A DNA stretch of 64,000 nucleotides from Gp6-AA40 sp035293405 (GTDB lineage Bacteria > Acidobacteriota > Vicinamibacteria > Vicinamibacterales > UBA2999). The DNA is taken from NCBI GenBank assembly GCA_035293405.1, contig DATDOE010000075.1, positions 62,001-126,000 of the forward strand, in the 5' to 3' direction. The notes under the pieces were generated by a model. The model saw nothing but the letters and a program-made list of their open reading frames with translations. It was not told the origin of the DNA and did not search any database. How positions within the stretch are numbered: position 1 is the stretch's first letter; each line of letters opens with the position of its first letter. Shown here piece by piece: positions 54,579 through 64,000 of the stretch. A program made the translations under genes and the position numbers.

Positions 54579-54977
54579 ATGACCAAGTGGACATTGCGAT
54601 TCGTCGTCGTGTGCGGGCTCCTGGCCAGTACGTCGGTGCAGGCGCATCACTCCCTGGCGGGTGTGTACGCACTCGGCAAGGAAGCGAAGATCACCGGGGC
54701 GTTCAAGGCCTTTCGGCTGATCAATCCCCATTCAGCGTTGAAGGTGGACGTCAAGAGCGCGAGTGGCTCGAGCGTCGAGTGGTCGATCCTTGGCGGCAGC
54801 GTGCAGCAGCTGGCGAGGCTCGGGATCGGCAAGAGCGGCGCGAATGCCCTCAAGGCCGGGGATGAAATCACCGTCACGTTGATGCCGGCGCTGGACGGCA
54901 AGAGTCCGATTGGGCTGCTGGTCGCGATCACCTACCCGGACGGGCACACGGTGCGTTTCCGATCCCCCGAGGAGTAG
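54579..54977 (+). CDS. DUF6152 family secreted protein (copy 2)
   Basis: 132 residues from the ATG at 54579 with AGGAGGAG eight bases upstream. Signal peptide (FVVVCGLLASTSVQAHH), then AHHSLAGVYALGKEAKITGA, FRLINPHSALKVDV, VQQLARLGI, ALKAGDEITVTLMPALDG. It is a paralogue of 48179-48562 and follows the fused A-B gene by 14 bases, so the run is bounded by DUF6152 genes at both ends. Function unknown. Confidence 0.85.
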   Translation: MTKWTLRFVVVCGLLASTSVQAHHSLAGVYALGKEAKITGAFKAFRLINPHSALKVDVKSASGSSVEWSILGGSVQQLARLGIGKSGANALKAGDEITVTLMPALDGKSPIGLLVAITYPDGHTVRFRSPEE

Positions 54978-55029
54978 ACCTTGGTGCTCAGGTCGGCCGC
55001 GAGGCCAACCTGAGTGTCGGGACTACGGA

Positions 55030-56940
55030 CTACTCGACACCAAAGGCCAGCAGGACATTGCCGGCCTGCGCGCCGCTGCTGATCGCATATCCGGACGCGA
55101 TGTAGACCATCCCGTCCACGACGACGGCGCCGGCGGTGGCAATCGCACCGCCGCGCGCGGGCACTTTGTTCACGGTGACGATGTCCTGCGCGGTGTTGAA
55201 CTCCCAGAGTTGCTTGCCGTCGGTCGCCGACACCGCGAAGAGCCGGCCGTCGCCGGAACCCTGGAAGACCACGCCCGGGATCGCGGTCGGCGCCGCGCCG
55301 AGAGCGGCAACTCCGCGGCCGCCGACACCCGGAGCCGTGAACACCCACGCCGTCTTGCCATCAGCTGACTGAACCGCGCCAACGCCCGCGGCACCCATGC
55401 CGTAGTACACCTGGCGCTGATCGGACGCGCCGCCCCAGACGATCCCGCCACGCCCACGTCCGCTGAAGCCGACCGGCTGTCCCGACGGATTGACGCGGAA
55501 CAGCACCTTGCCGTTGGCGTCGGGGTCGAGCGCGAGGACATCCGCGCCTTTCGTGCCGGCAAACAACGCGCGCTTGCCGTTCGGCAGCGTCACGAGGATC
55601 GGCGAGTTGCCGATGTCATAGTCGGGTCCCATCGTGCTCGGACAGGCCTCACTCTTGTTCGCACCTGCACAGCCGCCCATGAACAGATCGTTCTCGGTCG
55701 CGCGATGCGACCAGAGCAGCTTGCCGGTTTTCAGATCGAGCGCGATCACGGCGTCGGTCAGCGGCGACTCCGGTGGAGTGACCGCATCACCTGTCCCCAC
55801 GTACAGCGCGCCGCGCACCGGATCGATGGTCGGTGCATTCCAGACGCCGCCTGTCGCCGGTCCGTAGAGCTGCGCGCCGTTAGCCGGCTTCTTCCACGGC
55901 TTCGGTTCGTCGGCGAGATAGGTCTTCCAGATTTCCTTGCCCGTGTTCGCATCGAGCGCTGCCACTCCGCCGCGCGCCGTGCAGCACGGGTAATCCTTGT
56001 TGCCGCTGTTGAACTCCTCGGATCCGGAGATCGGCACGTAGACGCGCCCCTCGTAGTACTTCACCCCGGCGGTGATGCGTGCCACGACGTGAGTGTCGAC
56101 ACGCGTCTTCCACAGTTGGCGGCCGGTCTGCGCGTCGAGCGCGAACACGTTGGCGTGGCCGTCGCCGAAGAACACCGCCCACCGGGCCGCGCCCTGGCCG
56201 CTCACCGCGCCGACCATCGGCGAGTTGCGCACGATCGATCCGTTCTGGAACGACCAGTAGACGCAGCCGGTCTTGGCATCGAGTGAGTAGGTGTAGCCGT
56301 TGTCGCCGGTCGCGAACACGCGGCCCGACACGACCGTCGGCTGCGCGTTGTTGGTGACGCCCTTGGGAAATCCGAAGGCCCACTTCAACTTCAGCTTGGA
56401 AACATCCGCGGCCGTGAGCCGCGCCGCAGCCGCAGACTGGAACCGTGTGTTGGCGAGGTCGTTCCCCCACCCGTTCCACGACGGCCCGCTCGCCGGATCG
56501 CGCATCGGCGGATTCGCCGTGCAGCGGTTGGGCATGGACGAGGCCTCACCGGCGCCGATGCTTCCCATCGGCCGGCCGCTCATGAACTCGGCCACGCGCT
56601 GCTTCTGGATATCGCTGAGCGCGATGCCGCCGTGATTGCGGCCCGCCAGCGATTCGAAGATGCGCTCGGGCGTCAGCTGCCGGATGCTCCACGCGGTGGG
56701 TGTCCCATCCGGGGACTCGTTGCGATGGCAACCGAAGCACTGGCCTTGAAAGGTTGCCCATCCACTCTCGGTGCCCGGCAGCCCACCGCGCCCCGCGGGA
56801 GGCGCAGCTCCCTGACCCGCTGCGGGGGGTGTCGTCTGGGGAGGAGTGGCCGGCGCTTGCGCGCCGATGAATGTGGTGCAGACGAAGAGCGCAGCGGCTG
56901 ACACGGTGCAGACGACGGTTGCTCGGTCAATAAGGCGCAC
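55030..56940 (-). CDS. Secreted quinohemoprotein: cytochrome c domain plus PQQ beta-propeller
   Basis: 636 residues. Signal peptide (VVCTVSAAALFVCTTFIGAQ) and a Pro-rich linker precede a c-type haem site CFGCH (about residue 68-72) in a cytochrome c domain, then a PQQ propeller with LKLKWAFGFPKG, YSLDAKTGCVYWSF, FALDAQTGRQLWKTRV, ALDANTGKEIWKTYL, ALDLKTGKLLWSHRA, VSATDGKQLWEFNT. The order (cytochrome first) is like polyvinyl-alcohol dehydrogenases. A CC pair (YPCCTAR) may be the adjacent-Cys ring of quinoproteins. Likely a periplasmic alcohol or polymer dehydrogenase; substrate unknown. Overlapping small palindromes lie just upstream (56956-56974). Confidence 0.87.
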   Translation of the reverse strand: MRLIDRATVVCTVSAAALFVCTTFIGAQAPATPPQTTPPAAGQGAAPPAGRGGLPGTESGWATFQGQCFGCHRNESPDGTPTAWSIRQLTPERIFESLAGRNHGGIALSDIQKQRVAEFMSGRPMGSIGAGEASSMPNRCTANPPMRDPASGPSWNGWGNDLANTRFQSAAAARLTAADVSKLKLKWAFGFPKGVTNNAQPTVVSGRVFATGDNGYTYSLDAKTGCVYWSFQNGSIVRNSPMVGAVSGQGAARWAVFFGDGHANVFALDAQTGRQLWKTRVDTHVVARITAGVKYYEGRVYVPISGSEEFNSGNKDYPCCTARGGVAALDANTGKEIWKTYLADEPKPWKKPANGAQLYGPATGGVWNAPTIDPVRGALYVGTGDAVTPPESPLTDAVIALDLKTGKLLWSHRATENDLFMGGCAGANKSEACPSTMGPDYDIGNSPILVTLPNGKRALFAGTKGADVLALDPDANGKVLFRVNPSGQPVGFSGRGRGGIVWGGASDQRQVYYGMGAAGVGAVQSADGKTAWVFTAPGVGGRGVAALGAAPTAIPGVVFQGSGDGRLFAVSATDGKQLWEFNTAQDIVTVNKVPARGGAIATAGAVVVDGMVYIASGYAISSGAQAGNVLLAFGVE

Positions 56941-57019
56941 GGGCAGATCCTCCGTCGATAGTATCTATCGATACTCGTCGTTGGCGGAAGCGTTTGCCAG
57001 GCTCTGATCAGGAAGTAGT

Positions 57020-57039
57020 GGCGGGTCTTTAGACCCGCC
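57020..57039. repeat. Perfect palindromic repeat, copy 1
   Basis: GGCGGGTCTTTAGACCCGCC, nine-base arms, with flanks AGTAG and T shared with copy 2 at 58093-58112. It lies between two divergent genes, so it cannot be a terminator for either; a dispersed REP-like element fits better. Confidence 0.7.
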
Positions 57040-57074
57040 TCCACTGCCAGGCTTAGCCGCGATAGAGTGGAGGC

Positions 57075-58061
57075 ATGTCCGTCTCGACACCGCTCAAGGT
57101 CCTCGCGCCCGACCAGGTACTCGCCGCGCTGCGCACCATGCGCGAGCGTCAACCGGTCACATTCAGCGCCTTCTACTCGAGTCAGCTCGGCGGTATCGTG
57201 ACCGACCCGGCGCTGATGGTGTTGCCGTTCGACGACCACATGGTCCATCGCGGTCACGGTATTTTCGATACGGCGGCCCTGGTCGCCGGCCGCATCTATG
57301 ACCTCGAGGCACACCTCGATCGGTTCCTCGCATCGGCGGAGCGATCGAAGCTGAAGCTCGCCGGCTCCCGTGCGGAGATGCGCGACATCATCATCCGCAC
57401 CGCCGCCGCGAGCGGAGTGCGTGACGGATCGATCCGTTACTGGCTCTCTTCCGGTGCAGGCAGTCTCGATCTCACGCCCGCGGCCGGCGCGGTCCCCGGC
57501 TTCTTCGTCATGATCTTTGGCGGCTTGTCCTATCCCGCGCGGTGGTACTCGGAAGGCCTCAAGGTCATGACGACGACGTATCCGATCAAACCCCCGCTCT
57601 ACGCGATTACCAAAGCGACCAACTACCTGCCCAACGTCCTGATGCAGATGGAGGCCAAGGAGGCCGGCATGGACAATGGCGTCTTCATCGATGAGGACGG
57701 GTTCGTCGGCGAGAGCTCGAACATGAATGTGGCGTTCGTCACGGCGGACAAGGTGCTTCGGCATCCGCGGTTCATCCGCGTCCTGGCGGGCTGCACGTCG
57801 CTGCGTCTGATCGAGCTGGCGCCCACCCTGGTGTCGAGCGGACTCCTTGCGGGTGTGGAAGTCGGCGACATCCCGGTCGCGGACGCGCGCGCGTCGCGCG
57901 AGATGCTCCTGCTGGGCAGTTCGATCAAAGTGGCCCCGATCGTGGAGTGGGACGGGCGGCCGATCGGCAGCGGTACGCCTGGACCGGTGGCGCGCGCGCT
58001 GCTCGACCTGCTCGAGAACGACATGCGCACGGGCGACCGGCTCATCGACGTGCCCTATTGA
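57075..58061 (+). CDS. Class IV PLP-dependent aminotransferase (branched-chain/D-amino acid type)
   Basis: 328 residues, ATG with GTGGAGG six bases upstream. Fold-type IV features: MVHRGHGIFDTAALVAGRIY, DLEAHLDRFLASAERSKL, the PLP-lysine region YAITKATNYLPNVLMQMEAK, and GVFIDEDGFVGESSNMNVAF, then GSSIKVAPIVEWDGRPIG. Likely converts a branched-chain, aromatic or D-amino acid; aminodeoxychorismate lyase is less likely. It stands alone between two identical palindromes. Confidence 0.9.
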   Translation: MSVSTPLKVLAPDQVLAALRTMRERQPVTFSAFYSSQLGGIVTDPALMVLPFDDHMVHRGHGIFDTAALVAGRIYDLEAHLDRFLASAERSKLKLAGSRAEMRDIIIRTAAASGVRDGSIRYWLSSGAGSLDLTPAAGAVPGFFVMIFGGLSYPARWYSEGLKVMTTTYPIKPPLYAITKATNYLPNVLMQMEAKEAGMDNGVFIDEDGFVGESSNMNVAFVTADKVLRHPRFIRVLAGCTSLRLIELAPTLVSSGLLAGVEVGDIPVADARASREMLLLGSSIKVAPIVEWDGRPIGSGTPGPVARALLDLLENDMRTGDRLIDVPY

Positions 58062-58092
58062 TCATCTGGGGTCTCGGGATCACAGAAGTAGA

Positions 58093-58112
58093 GGCGGGTC
58101 TTTAGACCCGCC
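58093..58112. repeat. Perfect palindromic repeat, copy 2
   Basis: Same 20 bases as 57020-57039, preceded by AGTAGA and followed by T. It lies between two convergent genes (57075-58061 and 58125-60890) and could end transcription from both sides there, but the copy between divergent genes shows that this is not its general role. Confidence 0.7.
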
Positions 58113-58124
58113 TTCAGACAGGCG

Positions 58125-60886
<2,762 letters not shown>

Positions 60887-60890
<4 letters not shown>

Positions 60891-61243
60891 CGCGTCTCTC
60901 CGTCGGTCGGCTTGAGGAGCAATCCCATCGCGCGGGCGAAAGCGGTCCACTTGGATTGTTCGCTGAGCAGCTGCTTCCGTCCGAGCGGCGTGATTCGGTA
61001 GTACCTCGCGCGCTTACCTTTGTCGGACTTTTCCCAATAGGCGGTGATCCAGTCGTTGGCTTCCAGGCGATAGAGCGCCGGATACAACGAGCCGGTTTCG
61101 ACCTTCAGCAGATCCTCGGAGGTGCGCTGAATGTGCTTGGCGATCGCGTGGCCGTGACTCGGTCCTGGCAGCAGCGTTCGCAGAATCAACAGGTCGAGTG
61201 TGCCGCGGAGAAGCTCGACGCGGGACGGCGGCTTGGGTGGCAT
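60887..61243 (-). CDS. PadR-family transcriptional regulator
   Basis: 118 residues: VELLRGTLDLLILRTLLPGP, SHGHAIAKHIQR, LKVETGSLYPALYRLEANDW and YRITPLGRKQLLSEQSKW. It overlaps the permease gene by four bases. A perfect palindrome abuts its start codon (61243-61263) and is probably its own operator, so the pair is likely self-repressed. Confidence 0.93.
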
Positions 61244-61263
61244 TGTGTAGGGACTCTACACAA
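61243..61263. promoter_or_regulatory. Probable PadR operator overlapping the padR start
   Basis: Arms TTGTGTAG (61243-61250) and CTACACAA (61256-61263) are exact inverted copies around five bases, matching the usual PadR-type dyad. It touches the ATG at 61241-61243. On the minus strand TAGATAAT at 61265-61272 could be the -10 box, so binding would block transcription. Confidence 0.6.
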
Positions 61264-61346
61264 CATTATCTAGGAAGTCTACCTTGGTCCTTGGTCCGCA
61301 ATCTGTGCCCCGTGGCATCCAACATGCTTTCCCACGACGCGTGGGC

Positions 61347-61533
61347 GTGTATCGATTCGAGGATCTGCGTGTCTGGCAGGGTGCGAAGCAACAATGCGAT
61401 CGCCGACCTGATTCAACTGAACGAGAGCATCGCGAAAATGCTTCGGCGCTGGCAAGCGACGCTGGAACCTGGCAACCACTCGAAGACCAAGGGCCAGGAG
61501 CGACCCAAGGACTCGGGACGGACCAAAGACTAA
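61347..61533 (+). pseudogene. Remnant of a four-helix-bundle protein gene
   Basis: A GTG at 61347 opens VYRFEDLRVWQGAK, the typical N-terminus of four-helix-bundle (23S-intervening-sequence type) proteins. The frame is then lost. From about 61396 another frame reads AIADLIQLNESIAKMLRRWQ to a stop at 61533, similar to the family's C-terminal helix. The middle, about 70 residues, is missing. TCCTTGGTCC (61288-61297) and GGACCAAGGA (61541-61550) bracket it as inverted copies. The rest of the gap to 61598 has no gene. Confidence 0.55.
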
Positions 61534-61598
61534 GCACGAAGGACCAAGGACGTTATGAGGGTAACATGCTGCTCGCGAGGCGCTTCGACGGAGGGGAT

Positions 61599-62441
61599 AT
61601 GCGGTGTGCCGTGCTCGGGTGTGTCGTGGCCGCGGTGATGGCGGTGCCGGTTGTCGTCGCCGGCCAGTGGTTCAAGTATCCAACGGAGGGCCTGCCCAGG
61701 AACGCCGACGGCAGTCTGAATAGGAACGCGCCGACGCCGCGCCTGCCCGATGGCCGCCCCGACTTCTCGGGTCTCTGGCACGCCGCTGATCCCAACCGGT
61801 GCAAGGGCCGTGGCGGCGAGTTCGCCCAGTGCGGGAACGAGATTGGTGGATCGCCGCTCGGCGGCAACCTGGGCCGGAACCTGCCCGGCGGCAGCCTGCC
61901 CTATCGCCCCGAGGCGGCCACGCTGGCCGCTGCGCGCCACGCCGACGACAGCCGCGACGATCCCCACGTGCGGTGCCTGCCCGACAACCCGCCGCGGGCG
62001 TGGACGCTGCCGCACCTCACAAAGGCCAGCCACGGGCCGAAACTGCTGGTGTTGCTCTACGAGATCAACGCGATGTACCGGCAGATCTTCATCGACGGCC
62101 GGCCATTCCCCGAGGATCCGAACCCGACGTGGAACGGCTACTCGGTCGGGCGCTGGCAGGGCGACACGCTGGTCGTCGAGACGCGCGGCTTTCGCGACGA
62201 CCTGTGGATCGACACGTGGGGCAGCCCGATGAGTTCCGCCGCGACGATGACCGAGCGGATCCGCCGGCCCACGTTCGGCACGCTCGAGATCGAGCTCACG
62301 ATCGACGATCCGAAGAACTACACGCGGCCGTTCACGGTGAAGCTGGTGCAGAACTTCGCGCCCGACACGGAACTCGTCGACGAGTTCTGCCTCGAGAATG
62401 AGAAGTCGTACGAGCGGATGATCCGCTCCCGAGGCAAGTAG
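61599..62441 (+). CDS. Secreted protein of unknown function, domain B-like
   Basis: 280 residues from the ATG at 61599 with GGAGGGG just upstream; an ATG at 61566 is in frame. Signal peptide (LGCVVAAVMAVPVVVAGQ), then TPRLPDGRPDFSGLW, CLPDNPPRAWTLPH, MYRQIFIDGRPFPEDPNP, SVGRWQGDTLVVETRGF and CLENEKSYE. Related to domain B of 49604-50506 and 52732-54564 but lacks their Cys-rich stretch. Precedes the cyclase-family gene by 15 bases, likely in one operon. Confidence 0.82.
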   Translation: MRCAVLGCVVAAVMAVPVVVAGQWFKYPTEGLPRNADGSLNRNAPTPRLPDGRPDFSGLWHAADPNRCKGRGGEFAQCGNEIGGSPLGGNLGRNLPGGSLPYRPEAATLAAARHADDSRDDPHVRCLPDNPPRAWTLPHLTKASHGPKLLVLLYEINAMYRQIFIDGRPFPEDPNPTWNGYSVGRWQGDTLVVETRGFRDDLWIDTWGSPMSSAATMTERIRRPTFGTLEIELTIDDPKNYTRPFTVKLVQNFAPDTELVDEFCLENEKSYERMIRSRGK

Positions 62442-62456
62442 ACAGGATGTGACCTG

Positions 62457-63470
62457 ATGAGAATCGATTTCCGTCTGCTGAGTGGCATCGTCGGCGTGAT
62501 CCTGCTCGGTGTCGTGGCGAGCCCACTCGTCCGAGGGCAGAGCGCGCGGCCGGCCATCGCGACTGACGCCGATTTTCGTCGAGCGATGAAGGAGCTCTCG
62601 AACTGGGGCCGCTGGGGAGAGAAGGATGAACTGGGCGCCGCCAATCTGATCACTCCCGCAAAACGCAAACAGGCGGTGGCGCTCGCGCGAGAGGGGCGGA
62701 CGGTCTCTCTGTCGCACGACGTGCCGCAAGAGAAGGACGTGGACACTCCCACGTTCCTGGACCGCACGCTCGTGACCGTTGCTCCGAACGTCTCTCTGGA
62801 CAGGTATCAGTACACGGGCACTTACCATGGTGTGGTTCACAGCCATCTCGACGCCGTGGATTGTCACATCATGGTCGACGGCAAGGGCTACAACGGCGTG
62901 TCGGTGGAGGAGATCAAGGCGGCCGGCGGCTGCCCCCGCGGCAGCATCAACGCGTTGAAAGACGGCGTCGTGACACGAGGCATCTTGTTCGACGCCACGC
63001 GACTGCCGGGTAAGGCCACACCGCAAGGGTGGTTGGAGCCGGGAACCGCGATTCACAGTGCGGACCTCGAAACGCTCGAACGAATGCAGCGCGTGAAGGT
63101 GTCGCCCGGCGATGTCATCCTGCTCTATACGGGGCGATGGAAGCGTCGCGCGGCGCTGGGTGCCTGGCCCAATGCCACCGGGTTCGCCGGCTATCACATC
63201 GACGTCGCGTATTTCCTCAAGGAGCGCGGCGTCTCGTTCATCGGCGCCGATGGGCCGAATGATGTCTCGCCTTCCGGTCTGCCACCGGGTGTGGGACTTC
63301 ATCAGCTTGCGCTCGTCGCCATGGGCGTCAGCATCTTCGACAATCTCGATTTCGAAAGAGCCGTCGAGGAAGCGAGACGGGTGAATCGTTACGAGTTCCT
63401 GTTCATGGCGGCGCCGCTCCGCGTCGAGAAAGGCACGGGATCGCCGCTCAATCCGCTGGCGATTTTCTAG
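62457..63470 (+). CDS. Secreted cyclase-family (kynurenine formamidase-like) hydrolase
   Basis: 337 residues with a signal peptide (LSGIVGVILLGVVASPLVRG). The cyclase-family metal motif appears as VVHSHLDAVDCH, with further blocks WGRWGEKDELGAANLITPAK, VSPGDVILLYTGRW and GYHIDVAYFLKERGVSFIGA, and a GLHQLALVAMGV region. The zinc ligands His and Asp are intact. Relatives hydrolyse formyl-kynurenine or cyclic amides/esters; an exported form suggests an external substrate. Confidence 0.88.
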   Translation: MRIDFRLLSGIVGVILLGVVASPLVRGQSARPAIATDADFRRAMKELSNWGRWGEKDELGAANLITPAKRKQAVALAREGRTVSLSHDVPQEKDVDTPTFLDRTLVTVAPNVSLDRYQYTGTYHGVVHSHLDAVDCHIMVDGKGYNGVSVEEIKAAGGCPRGSINALKDGVVTRGILFDATRLPGKATPQGWLEPGTAIHSADLETLERMQRVKVSPGDVILLYTGRWKRRAALGAWPNATGFAGYHIDVAYFLKERGVSFIGADGPNDVSPSGLPPGVGLHQLALVAMGVSIFDNLDFERAVEEARRVNRYEFLFMAAPLRVEKGTGSPLNPLAIF

Positions 63471-63504
63471 ACACGAGTGACGCCCCGCGTATAATCGCGA
63501 CCGC

Positions 63505-64000
63505 ATGGCGATCGCCCCTGGTTCGCGCATCGGTCCCTACGAGGTGACCGCTCATCTCGGAGAGGGAGGGATGGGTGTCGTGTTTCGCGGCCGCGATTCA
63601 CGCTTGCAACGCGACGTCGCGCTGAAACTGCTCCCCGAGCACTTTGCCAACGACGTCGACCGCCTTCCTCGATTCGAGCGAGAAGCACAGGTCCTCGCCT
63701 CGCTGAACCATCCGAACATCGCGCAGATCTACGGCCTCGAGCAGGTGAGCGGGTCGACCTGCATCGTGATGGAGTTGGTTGAGGGCGAGACGCTCGAGGA
63801 GAAACTCGAGAAGGGACCGGTCGCTTTCGACGAGGCGATCGGCATTGCGAAACAGATTGCCGACGCCCTCGCCGTGGCCCACGAGCGCGGCATCATTCAT
63901 CGCGACCTGAAACCGGCGAACATCAAGCTGACACGCAGCGGAACCGTCAAGGTGCTCGACTTCGGGCTGGCAAAAGCGCTCGGGCCCAGGACCTCCGATC
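63505..64000 (+). CDS. Serine/threonine protein kinase, N-terminal part (cut by window edge)
   Basis: ATG at 63505; the frame runs off the right edge after 165 residues. The kinase is N-terminal here, unlike 23945-26662: IGPYEVTAHLGEGGMGVVFR (glycine loop), DVALKLLPEHF (Lys), IVMELVEGETLEEKL, catalytic HRDLKPANIKL and VKVLDFGLAKAL. All catalytic motifs through DFG are present. C-terminal domains are outside the window; in this group they are often WD/TolB propellers. Confidence 0.93.
   Translation, partial: MAIAPGSRIGPYEVTAHLGEGGMGVVFRGRDSRLQRDVALKLLPEHFANDVDRLPRFEREAQVLASLNHPNIAQIYGLEQVSGSTCIVMELVEGETLEEKLEKGPVAFDEAIGIAKQIADALAVAHERGIIHRDLKPANIKLTRSGTVKVLDFGLAKALGPRTSD

Noticed and set aside
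57020..57039. Palindrome as a transcription terminator
   Set aside because: It lies between divergent genes, so no transcript of the annotated genes ends there.

Overview
The window is GC-rich bacterial chromosome. Its gene types point to Acidobacteriota, most likely class Vicinamibacteria: three large MacB/FtsX-type permeases (two paired with PadR regulators), TonB-dependent receptors with a carboxypeptidase-regulatory N-terminus, membrane or GAF-bearing Ser/Thr kinases, many secreted PQQ-propeller and DUF6152-type proteins, and dispersed palindromic repeats. This placement is inferred from gene content; there is no rRNA or other marker gene here.

Layout. (1) 1-6362, plus strand: a tightly overlapping cobalamin block (cobT, cobS, cobC) ending in a CobN-family protein that carries a signal peptide and a C-terminal membrane anchor. 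(2) 6371-11434: a permease, an LLM flavin oxidoreductase and a Lpd-like flavoprotein. (3) 11470-17585, plus strand: an ergothioneine block. An EgtV-like ATPase and a one-piece binding-protein/permease precede egtB and egtD; a damaged cNMP-thioredoxin-reductase-type gene and a UBP zinc-finger gene follow. (4) 22779-17701, minus strand: one long operon of ECF sigma factor, membrane-anchored cupin (probable anti-sigma), DUF3179 protein, two Tat-type cupins, a PQQ propeller and a bicupin. (5) 22846-29068: a truncated TonB receptor, an ECF sigma factor overlapping a membrane/GAF/kinase protein, two XRE regulators around strong inverted repeats, and a further ECF sigma factor.

(6) 29038-34227: a lasso-peptide cluster. 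B1 (PqqD/RRE), B2 (protease), C (macrolactam synthetase) and an unlisted 45-residue precursor, placed last, form the operon. A perfect sigma-54 promoter and an upstream inverted repeat precede it, and a sigma-54-dependent activator is encoded divergently. (7) 34231-41330, minus strand: two tandem paralogues of unknown function, a complete TonB receptor and a subtilisin-like protein with Glu in place of the catalytic Asp. (8) 41490-47665: an RnfD-like membrane protein, a PadR/permease pair and a PQQ sugar dehydrogenase.

(9) 48115-54977: a run of secreted proteins in which two adjacent genes (domains A and B) recur as one fused gene, with DUF6152 genes at both ends. (10) 55030-64000: a cytochrome-PQQ dehydrogenase, a class IV aminotransferase between two identical palindromes, a permease/PadR pair with a clear operator, a decayed four-helix-bundle gene, another B-domain protein, a cyclase-family hydrolase and the start of a Ser/Thr kinase cut by the window edge.

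The most notable points are the sigma-54-controlled lasso cluster, the ECF/cupin/DUF3179 operon, the ergothioneine transporter-biosynthesis block with unusual domain order, the exported CobN, and an 87-bp repeat inserted in frame in a signal-peptide coding region. No tRNA, rRNA, CRISPR array or transposase was seen.
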